64,000 nucleotides of DNA from Phyllobacterium sp. 628. Its GTDB lineage: Bacteria; Pseudomonadota; Alphaproteobacteria; Rhizobiales; Rhizobiaceae. The position numbers and the translations under genes are program-made. The notes under the pieces are model-generated. The model had not been told where the DNA came from and did no database searches. It saw only the letters and a program-made list of their open reading frames with translations. The stretch lies in the NCBI RefSeq assembly GCF_014189505.1, contig NZ_CP050301.1, positions 3,355,501-3,419,500 of the forward strand, in the 5' to 3' direction. This document shows, piece after piece, positions 56,964 through 64,000 of the stretch (position 1 is the stretch's first letter; each line of letters starts with the position of its first letter).

Positions 56964-57938
56964 CTACAGAAGCTGCCCCATGAACTCCTGAACTTCCTGT
57001 CCGGGGCGGAAAAGTCCCAAACGCTTGATTTCCCAGTGCAGCCGGATGCCGGAATTTTCCACCACACGGGCCCGGATAGTCTCGCCAAGCGTTTCAAGAT
57101 CATGTCCTGAGGCAGTGCCCGTGTTGATCATAAAATTGCAATGCATCGGTGACATCTGCGCGCTGCCGATCATCAGGCCCCGTCCGCCTGCGGCATCAAT
57201 TTCCTTCCAGGCGGAGGTGCCTTCGGGATTTTTAAAGGTCGAACCGCCGGTCTTTTCCCGAATAGGCTGAACGGTCTCGCGGTGCTGTTGCACGGCATTC
57301 ATCGCCGCTTGAATCTCGTAAGTTTCGCCGGGCGTACCTTCGAACAGGGCGGACGTGAAAATCAGATCAGCGGCTGCGCCCGAATGGCGATACGCATAAC
57401 CCATATCCGCGTTAGACAGGACATGGACATTACCCTTCCGGTCAAGGGCCCGCACTTCGACAACCCTCTCCCGGGTCTCCACGCCATTGGCACCGGCGTT
57501 CATGCGCAACGCACCGCCAACACCACCGGGAATGCCGTGATAAAAATGGAACCCGGCAATCTTTGCTTCCAGTGCCGTTGCAGCCAGCCGCTTGTCGGGC
57601 GTGGCAGCACCGGCGCGCAATTGCGTATCACCGACCCGCTCGACCTCGCCAAAGCCCTTGGCGGACAAGCGGACGACAAAACCCGGCACACCACCATCAC
57701 GCACCAGAAGATTGGAACCGATGCCGACAACAAGGATTGGATATTCCTCAGGAACCGCTTGCAGGAAAGCAGCAAGGTCTTCTTCGTCAGCCGGCTGGAA
57801 CATTACTTCCGCCGGGCCTCCGGCACGAAACCAGGTCACCTTTTCCATTCCCATATTGGGTGTCAGGCGTCCGCGCAGTCCCGAGAAACGATCCCCCAGC
57901 TCAGCAAGCAGGGCTTCGCCATCAATCCTTGAAGACAT
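56964..57938 (-). CDS. murB: UDP-N-acetylenolpyruvoylglucosamine reductase
   Basis: 324 residues, FAD enzyme forming UDP-MurNAc. FAD-binding N-terminal domain: [40 protein letters not shown]; substrate part: [20 protein letters not shown] with YRHSG; catalytic Ser region [13 protein letters not shown] and Glu in the C-terminus. A type I short form. It is 56 bases downstream of murC and followed by a terminator. Confidence 0.96.
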   Translation of the reverse strand: MSSRIDGEALLAELGDRFSGLRGRLTPNMGMEKVTWFRAGGPAEVMFQPADEEDLAAFLQAVPEEYPILVVGIGSNLLVRDGGVPGFVVRLSAKGFGEVERVGDTQLRAGAATPDKRLAATALEAKIAGFHFYHGIPGGVGGALRMNAGANGVETRERVVEVRALDRKGNVHVLSNADMGYAYRHSGAAADLIFTSALFEGTPGETYEIQAAMNAVQQHRETVQPIREKTGGSTFKNPEGTSAWKEIDAAGGRGLMIGSAQMSPMHCNFMINTGTASGHDLETLGETIRARVVENSGIRLHWEIKRLGLFRPGQEVQEFMGQLL

Positions 57939-57994
57939 AATATCCTTCCAGCAGTTAAAGCGTGAGGCGTCGTGGCCTCACGCAACCGCAAAAT

Positions 57995-59395
57995 CTAAAG
58001 CGCAACCAGCTCTTTTGGCAAGGCATAAGCCCATTGAGTGATACTTCCCGCACCCAGAAAAATGACGAAATCATCGGGCTTCGCGATTGACGCAATCAGC
58101 GGCGCTATTTCCTGAGGACCGGAGATATAGCGCGCATCACGGTGTGCCGCGGTCTTGATACGGGAAACTAGCGCTTCTGACGTGACGCCCTCAATTGCGT
58201 CCTCACCCGCCGTATAGACCGGAGCAACCACAACTGTGTCCGCATCGTTGAAACACGCGGCAAACTCGTCAAACAAGCTCGCCAAACGCGTAAAGCGGTG
58301 CGGCTGAACCACGGCAATGACGCGGCCTTTTGCCGAGTCACGCGCTGCTTTCAGCACAGCCTTGATCTCGACCGGATGATGTCCATAGTCGTCGAATATA
58401 TCGACGCCCTTCCATGATCCCGTATGGGTAAAGCGCCGCTTCACGCCGCCAAACGACGAGAGGCCTTTTTTGATGTCCTCGGACGAAATCCCAAGCTCAT
58501 GGGCGACCGCAATGGCGGCAGTCGCGTTTGATACATTGTGCCGGCCCGGCATTGGCAGCCGCAAGCCTTTAATTTCAGTGGTTTCGCCAGTTTTGCGTTT
58601 GGAAATTTGCACGTCAAATTGCGACGTTGGTCCATCAACCACAAGGTTGACGAACCGCACATCTGCCTGCGGGTTTTCACCATAGGTAATGACGCGGCGA
58701 TCCTCGATGCGGGAGACCAGCGACTGTACTTCCGGATGATCGAGGCACATAACGCCGAAGCCATAGAATGGCACGTTCTCGACGAACTGCCGGAAAGCTT
58801 CGCGCACACGGTCAAACGTGCCGTAATGGTCAAGATGTTCCGGATCGATATTGGTGACAACGGCAATATCCGCCGGCAATTTCAGGAAGGTGCCATCACT
58901 TTCATCAGCCTCAACCACCATCCATTCACCCGCGCCCATACGGGCATTGGTGCCATAGGCGTTGATGATACCGCCATTGATGACAGTTGGATCGAGATTG
59001 CCCGCATCAAGCAGCGTGGCGACCATCGAGGTGGTCGTCGTCTTGCCGTGCGTGCCGCCAATGGCGACCGCTTGCCGGAAGCGCATCAATTCCGCCAGCA
59101 TTTCAGCACGGCGCACAATTGGCAGCAGCTTTTCGCGCGCAGCAACCAGTTCGGGATTGGTCTTCTTGATCGCTGTCGAAACAACGATAACTTCGGCATC
59201 GCCAAGATTACCGGCATCGTGCCCAACGAAGACCTCGATACCCTTTTCGCGCAGACGCTGCACATTGGCGCTGTCTGACTGATCGGACCCTTGAACCTTG
59301 TAGCCGAGATTATGCAGGACTTCGGCAATGCCGCTCATGCCGATACCGCCGATACCGATAAAATGAACAAGGCCGATGTTGAGCGGCATCTTCAT
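57995..59395 (-). CDS. murC: UDP-N-acetylmuramate--L-alanine ligase
   Basis: 466 residues; adds the first amino acid of the peptidoglycan stem. N-terminal [20 protein letters not shown], the ATP loop [20 protein letters not shown], central [11 protein letters not shown], and C-terminal [21 protein letters not shown] overlaps murG stop (59392-59395). Confidence 0.97.
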   Translation of the reverse strand: MKMPLNIGLVHFIGIGGIGMSGIAEVLHNLGYKVQGSDQSDSANVQRLREKGIEVFVGHDAGNLGDAEVIVVSTAIKKTNPELVAAREKLLPIVRRAEMLAELMRFRQAVAIGGTHGKTTTTSMVATLLDAGNLDPTVINGGIINAYGTNARMGAGEWMVVEADESDGTFLKLPADIAVVTNIDPEHLDHYGTFDRVREAFRQFVENVPFYGFGVMCLDHPEVQSLVSRIEDRRVITYGENPQADVRFVNLVVDGPTSQFDVQISKRKTGETTEIKGLRLPMPGRHNVSNATAAIAVAHELGISSEDIKKGLSSFGGVKRRFTHTGSWKGVDIFDDYGHHPVEIKAVLKAARDSAKGRVIAVVQPHRFTRLASLFDEFAACFNDADTVVVAPVYTAGEDAIEGVTSEALVSRIKTAAHRDARYISGPQEIAPLIASIAKPDDFVIFLGAGSITQWAYALPKELVAL

Positions 59396-60519
59396 GGACG
59401 CACTCCTTTTTTGAAATCTGTCATGGATTGGCCGGATGCAATAGCCTCTGTAACGTCCGCAAGCAACCTCGTGGCATCAGGCTTGCCGGTACTACGGGCT
59501 TTTTCCGCAATAAATGCCAATCGCGTCGGCTCATGCATCGCTTTTGTGAGGATTTCTGCAATCCGTTCAGGTGAAAAATCCGACTGCTTGATCACATCCG
59601 CTCCACCTGCCGCCTGCAAGGCAGCGGCATTGGCGGCCTGATCATGATCAAGCGCATGTGGAAACGGCACGAGAATGGCCGGGCGGCCAATCGCAGCGAT
59701 TTCTGACACCGTCGAAGCGCCGGAGCGCGACATGACGAAATGGGCATCAGCAATGCGGTGCGGCATATCCCGGAAGAACGGCGCAACATCGGCCTTCACG
59801 CCGAGCGCCTGATAGGCTGAGCGCACCTGCGCTTCGTCCTCGGTCCGGGCCTGCTGGGTAATAACGAGACGGGCGCGATCATCCGGTGACAACAGTCCGA
59901 CGGCTGCGGGGATCGCACTGGAAAAATAGGACGCGCCCTGACTGCCCCCGAAAACCAGAAAATGAAACGGCTGGTGCGCCTGTGATGCCTTGTAAGCCTT
60001 GCCCACTTCCGCCAATACGGCGGGGCGCACGGGGTTGCCAGTCACAACGATCTTGTCGGCAAAGGGGCCTTCACCTTGCGGAAGGAAGCCTCCGGCAATT
60101 GCATTGACCCGCGCCGCCAGTGCTTTGTTGGCACGGCCCATCACCGCATTCTGCTCATGCACAAGCGTCGGAATTTTGAGCGCTGTTGCCGCATAAAGCG
60201 GCGGCAGGGTTGGATAACCACCAAAGCCAGCAACAAGCTTTGGCTTCAAACGCCGGAACAGTTTGCGGGAATCAAGATTGCCCCGCCAAAGCGTGAGGAA
60301 CGTGCGAGCCAGTGAGATCGGGTTGCGGCCAGCGATGGTTGCCGAACGGACCACGTGAATTTCTTTAGCGGGAAAGCTGCCCGCAAACCGTTCAGCGCGG
60401 TCATCGGTGGCAAGATGGATTTCCCATCCGCGTTCGATCAGTTCATGCGCCAGAGCCTCAGCCGGAAACAAGTGCCCGCCTGTGCCTCCGGCGCACAGAA
60501 AAATAATTCCTTTAGACAT
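59392..60519 (-). CDS. murG: UDP-GlcNAc:lipid I transferase (MurG)
   Basis: 375 residues, membrane-associated glycosyltransferase (GT28) making lipid II. Motifs: [77 protein letters not shown], and [20 protein letters not shown]. It starts 7 bases after the ftsW stop and overlaps murC. Confidence 0.97.
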   Translation of the reverse strand: MSKGIIFLCAGGTGGHLFPAEALAHELIERGWEIHLATDDRAERFAGSFPAKEIHVVRSATIAGRNPISLARTFLTLWRGNLDSRKLFRRLKPKLVAGFGGYPTLPPLYAATALKIPTLVHEQNAVMGRANKALAARVNAIAGGFLPQGEGPFADKIVVTGNPVRPAVLAEVGKAYKASQAHQPFHFLVFGGSQGASYFSSAIPAAVGLLSPDDRARLVITQQARTEDEAQVRSAYQALGVKADVAPFFRDMPHRIADAHFVMSRSGASTVSEIAAIGRPAILVPFPHALDHDQAANAAALQAAGGADVIKQSDFSPERIAEILTKAMHEPTRLAFIAEKARSTGKPDATRLLADVTEAIASGQSMTDFKKGVRP

Positions 60520-60526
60520 CAGCCCC

Positions 60527-61687
60527 TCAGATTGCGCTGGCCAGTGACGGCGTTTTTGAATTTGCCAGCGTCGCCGAGCGCCGTCCCTCCGGTCTGCGCC
60601 GCGTCAGAGCCAGAAGAAGCCCTGTCGAGATTGCTACCGAAATCAGCGACGAGCCGCCATAGGAAATAAATGGCAGGGTCATCCCCTTGGCGGGCATCAG
60701 GTGCAGATTGACCGATATGTTGATGATCGACTGGAAGCCAAACAGGATCACGAGACCCGAGACGGCAAGGCGGGTGAAATCATCACGTTCCTTCAGCGCA
60801 ATCGACAAACCACGGATGACGATAAACGCGAAGATCGCCACGATCAGCAAACAGAGAACAATGCCGTATTCCTCCGCAGTGACGGAGAAAATAAAGTCCG
60901 TGTGGCTATCCGGGATGATACGCTTGATCGTTCCCTCGCCCGGCCCCTGACCCAGCCAACCACCCCGGATAATAGCTTCACGCCCCGCATCCACCTGAAA
61001 TGTATCACCTTCGCCCGTCATGAACCGGTCGATACGGCCGGCAACGTGCGGGAAAACCGTATAGGCACCGAAGAACCCGGCGACGCCCAGAACGCCGAGG
61101 CTGATAATCCACAGCCATGGCACACCGGCCATAAAGAACATCGCACCCCACGTGATGGCTGTCAGAATCGTCTGGCCAAGGTCAGGCTGAGCCACCAGCA
61201 ATGCGGCAACAACACCAAAAAGCATCATCGAGAAGAAATTTCCGGGAATGTCTTTCCGGCGTTCATTTTCGGAAAAAAGCCATGCGCAAACAATGACAAA
61301 GGCTGGCTTCATGAATTCTGACGGCTGAATGGAGATACCAGCCAATGACACCCATCGGCGTGCACCTTTGACCTCGATACCGAAGAACAGTGCGCCCACC
61401 ATCGCGACCATCGAGATACCCAGCAGAATGATTGCAAAACGTCGGATGGTTCGCGGCGCCATGAAGGAAACGGCAAACATGACGAACACGGCGGGAACCA
61501 TGAACATCGACTGGTGCTTGACGAAGTAAAAGCTTTCCAGACCGATGCGCTCGGCAACGGCAGGGCTCGCAGCGAACGAGAGCAGGATACCCAATCCCAT
61601 CAGGGTGAGACAGGCTGCCAGCAGAAAGCGGTCGATTGTCCACCACCAGTCGGCTACGGGTCCACGGTCAATGCGACTAACCATCAA
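60527..61687 (-). CDS. ftsW: Cell division peptidoglycan polymerase FtsW
   Basis: 386 residues, SEDS-family glycosyltransferase of the divisome with ten membrane helices. Motifs: [65 protein letters not shown], and [20 protein letters not shown], the SEDS signature. ATG overlaps the murD stop (61684-61687). Confidence 0.96.
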   Translation of the reverse strand: MMVSRIDRGPVADWWWTIDRFLLAACLTLMGLGILLSFAASPAVAERIGLESFYFVKHQSMFMVPAVFVMFAVSFMAPRTIRRFAIILLGISMVAMVGALFFGIEVKGARRWVSLAGISIQPSEFMKPAFVIVCAWLFSENERRKDIPGNFFSMMLFGVVAALLVAQPDLGQTILTAITWGAMFFMAGVPWLWIISLGVLGVAGFFGAYTVFPHVAGRIDRFMTGEGDTFQVDAGREAIIRGGWLGQGPGEGTIKRIIPDSHTDFIFSVTAEEYGIVLCLLIVAIFAFIVIRGLSIALKERDDFTRLAVSGLVILFGFQSIINISVNLHLMPAKGMTLPFISYGGSSLISVAISTGLLLALTRRRPEGRRSATLANSKTPSLASAI

Positions 61688-63084
61688 TTCGCTCCCTCGA
61701 TAGGTGCTGCGCCTGCAAGCGCTAGCACGGCGGTGCGGAATGCTTCGCCGCGCTTCTCGAAATTCTGAAATTGGTCAAAGCTGGCACAGGCTGGCGACAG
61801 CAGCACCACAGCTTCCTGTGCTCCGTCCTTTGCCGCATCGCGCGCGGCATGTTCCACCGCAGCGTTGATCGTGCCGGATATTTCAAACGGAGCCGCTTCA
61901 CCCAGTGTTGCAGCAAATTGCGGGGCTGCCTCGCCAATCAGATAGGCTTTGGCGATGCGCGGGAAAAAGCCTGATAAGGAAGCAATGCCGCCTTCCTTGG
62001 GCAGTCCACCTGCAATCCAGTAAATGCGCGGGAAAGACGACAAAGCAGGCGCTGCAGCATCCGCATTGGTTGCTTTTGAATCATTCACGAAAAGCGTTCT
62101 GCCCTGCCGCGCAACCTGTTCCATGCGGTGCGCCAGTCCCGGAAATGTTTTGAAGCCGGCATTGATCTCGTCAACTGACAGGCCGACTGCACGGCAGGCC
62201 GCAAAGGCCGCCAGCGCGTTCTGGGCGTTGTGCTCGCCGCGCAGGGAACCAATACCTTGCAACGAAGCCACCGATGCTCTGGAGCCATTCTCGGCCCGAT
62301 AGAGCGTGGAGCCCTCGGCAAAATATCCGTTTTGGATCGGCATGCGCTTGGAGATGCGGATCACCCGTTTTCCTGCGCGCTCAAGCCGGTCAGCGATCGC
62401 AACACAGAAACTGTCATCGACGCCGACAATTGCCGTATCACTTCCCGCGACCAGGCGTTCCTTGATCTCGGCATAGTGCTGCATGGTGCCGTGCCGGTCG
62501 AGATGGTCAGGTGTCAGATTGAGAAGAATACCAGCCGTCGGGTTGAGCGAAGGCGCCAGATCAATCTGATAAGAGGAACACTCGACGACGTAGTGGCGAC
62601 CGTCCGCGGGTGGCTCCAGCGTCATCACGGCCGTACCGATATTGCCGCCAAGCTGCATATCGCGGCCTGAAGCCCTGATGATGTGGGCAATCAGCGCTGT
62701 TGTCGTTGACTTGCCGTTGGTACCGGTGATCGCGATAAATGGACTGTCCTTGCCAGCGAGATTGCGCTCGCGAACGAACAATTCGACATCCCCGATGATT
62801 TCAACGCCTGCAGCGCGGGCCAAATCCACGGTCCAGTGCGGACGCGGGTGAGTGAGCGGCACGCCGGGAGACAGAACAAAGGAAGAGAATTGTTTCCAGT
62901 CGGCCTGACGCAAATCACCGGTCGCAATCCCTGCATCCCGCGCCCGCGCAACACTGTCCGGATTGTCATCCCATGCAACAATACTGGCACCGCCCGCAAC
63001 GATGGCTTTTGCCGTTGCAATGCCCGAACCGCCGAGCCCGAAGAGCGCGACGGTCTTGTCCTTCATGGAGTGGGCAGCGATCAT
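61684..63084 (-). CDS. murD: UDP-N-acetylmuramoylalanine--D-glutamate ligase
   Basis: 466 residues. Dinucleotide-like N-terminus [23 protein letters not shown] loop [20 protein letters not shown], central [21 protein letters not shown]-terminal [23 protein letters not shown] at 63084 is the first of two possible (the other seven codons later); it lies 10 bases after the mraY stop. Confidence 0.96.
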   Translation of the reverse strand: MIAAHSMKDKTVALFGLGGSGIATAKAIVAGGASIVAWDDNPDSVARARDAGIATGDLRQADWKQFSSFVLSPGVPLTHPRPHWTVDLARAAGVEIIGDVELFVRERNLAGKDSPFIAITGTNGKSTTTALIAHIIRASGRDMQLGGNIGTAVMTLEPPADGRHYVVECSSYQIDLAPSLNPTAGILLNLTPDHLDRHGTMQHYAEIKERLVAGSDTAIVGVDDSFCVAIADRLERAGKRVIRISKRMPIQNGYFAEGSTLYRAENGSRASVASLQGIGSLRGEHNAQNALAAFAACRAVGLSVDEINAGFKTFPGLAHRMEQVARQGRTLFVNDSKATNADAAAPALSSFPRIYWIAGGLPKEGGIASLSGFFPRIAKAYLIGEAAPQFAATLGEAAPFEISGTINAAVEHAARDAAKDGAQEAVVLLSPACASFDQFQNFEKRGEAFRTAVLALAGAAPIEGAN

Positions 63085-63094
63085 GCAAGGCGCC

Positions 63095-64000
63095 TTATCT
63101 GAGCTTGAGTGTGGAAAGACCGATCAATGCGAGGATGACGGCAATGATCCAGAAACGGATAACAACCTGACTCTCGGTCCAGCCCTTCTTTTCGAAATGG
63201 TGGTGAATCGGTGCCATCAGGAACACGCGTTTGCCGGTGAGCTTGAACGACGTGACCTGAATGATCACCGACATGGCCTCCATGACAAAGACACCGCCGA
63301 TGATGGCCAGAACGATTTCATGCTTGGTCGCAACTGCAACGGCACCGATAAGGCCGCCAAGTGCCAGTGAACCGGTATCGCCCATGAAGATTGCGGCGGG
63401 GGGCGCATTGAACCAGAGGAAGCCAAGACCAGCGCCGATCACCGCGCCCAGCACGACAGCAAGTTCGCCGGTACCCGGCGTGAAATGGATCTGCAAATAA
63501 TCGGCAAAAATCGCGTTACCTGCGAGATAGGCGATCACACCGAACGATGCGGCGGCAATCATCACCGGAACTGTGGCAAGCCCATCGAGTCCATCGGTAA
63601 AATTAACCGCATTCCCCGCGCCAACCATGACAAAAGCAGCGAACGGAACGAAGAAAATTCCAAGATTGATGATGAGTTGCTTGGCAAATGGGAAAGTTAG
63701 GGATGATGAGAATGGCTCCTGCCCTGCCCACATGATGGCGAGACCGGCAAGCGCAGCAACCAGAAACTCAATGCCAAGCCGCGCCCGTGCGGAAAAACCC
63801 TTGAACGACTGTTTGCTGACCTTGAGGTAATCGTCATAAAAGCCGATCGCGCCGAAGCAAACGGCAACGAGCAGCACAACCCAGACATAGATGTTGGACC
63901 AGTTTGCCCAGAGCAGTGACGAGATCAAAATGCCCGTCATGATCATCAGGCCGCCCATGGTCGGCGTACCGGCTTTTTTGAAGTGGGTTTGCGGACCATC
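63095..64000 (-). CDS. mraY: Phospho-N-acetylmuramoyl-pentapeptide transferase (N-terminus missing)
   Basis: Makes lipid I in the membrane. The frame is open to the right edge ([20 protein letters not shown]), so roughly the first 58 residues lie outside; 302 residues are visible. Motifs: [20 protein letters not shown] (Asp-Asp catalytic pair), [40 protein letters not shown] and [20 protein letters not shown], all diagnostic of MraY. Ends GLSTLKLR. It leads the murD-ftsW-murG-murC-murB unit. Confidence 0.97.
   Translation of the reverse strand, partial: DGPQTHFKKAGTPTMGGLMIMTGILISSLLWANWSNIYVWVVLLVAVCFGAIGFYDDYLKVSKQSFKGFSARARLGIEFLVAALAGLAIMWAGQEPFSSSLTFPFAKQLIINLGIFFVPFAAFVMVGAGNAVNFTDGLDGLATVPVMIAAASFGVIAYLAGNAIFADYLQIHFTPGTGELAVVLGAVIGAGLGFLWFNAPPAAIFMGDTGSLALGGLIGAVAVATKHEIVLAIIGGVFVMEAMSVIIQVTSFKLTGKRVFLMAPIHHHFEKKGWTESQVVIRFWIIAVILALIGLSTLKLR

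Overview
The window is a chromosomal segment of an alphaproteobacterium of the order Hyphomicrobiales (Rhizobiales), most likely the Phyllobacterium / Brucella-Ochrobactrum / Mesorhizobium neighbourhood. The grounds are a circularly permuted two-piece tmRNA with the tag ANDNYAEARLAA, the hflK-hflC-DUF2065-degP and sspB-DUF4169-ribbon-helix-helix arrangements, a split mraY-murD-ftsW-murG-murC-murB / ddlB-ftsQ-ftsA-ftsZ cluster, and GANTC (CcrM-type) sites. It is gene-dense, with about 50 protein genes, and mostly core genome. The genus is inferred; no 16S gene is present.

Layout. 1-1200: 5' part of ilvI (minus) behind an apparently leaderless leader peptide (MKTVLIVVGPRMGRVL) and a terminator hairpin, an attenuation system. 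1340-5024: lone HerA-type ATPase, miaA, and a serB split by a -1 frameshift in a poly-A run. 5082-8976: hflK-hflC-(DUF2065, also frameshifted)-degP, the membrane protein quality-control operon. 9171-11915: thyA-DUF4424-folA and a DUF2853 gene. 12090-12412: tmRNA (ssrA). 12576-14705: Bcr/CflA-type efflux pump divergent from a TetR regulator, with two operator copies between them. 14986-16015: sspB (ClpXP adaptor for ssrA-tagged proteins), DUF4169 and a ribbon-helix-helix gene. 16340-23116: AsmA protein, D-lactate dehydrogenase-type flavoprotein, DUF2185 and an exported protein. 23225-29072: dienelactone hydrolase, EamA exporter divergent from an Lrp regulator, glyoxalase-like protein, PQQ membrane dehydrogenase. 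29317-37536: UvrD-type helicase, CreA, hexapeptide acetyltransferase, small membrane protein plus SCO1/SenC, prmA, a 46-residue ORF, M24 aminopeptidase. 37543-41582: AzlCD, cupin, heme-type TonB receptor. 41851-47577: ligA-DUF2461, recN, bamD. 47773-50243: an accessory-looking DUF4865-cupin-tautomerase/LysR cassette. 50447-64000: lpxC and the division and cell-wall (dcw) cluster, ending inside mraY.

Two families of intergenic palindromic elements are scattered through the window, mostly between convergent genes. One (about 110-165 bp) has arms built on GTGCGTGGTTCGACAAGCTC; the other has arms built on CTCCCCCCTTGTGGGGGGAG. No tRNA, rRNA, IS element, prophage or CRISPR array was seen.

No wholly new multi-gene system stands out. 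The observations most worth a second look are the leaderless ilv attenuator, six GANTC sites packed into the ddlB-ftsQAZ promoter region, two single-base frameshifts about 2.5 kb apart, the predicted leaderless small membrane gene before senC, the tandem TetR operators, and the palindromic repeat family.
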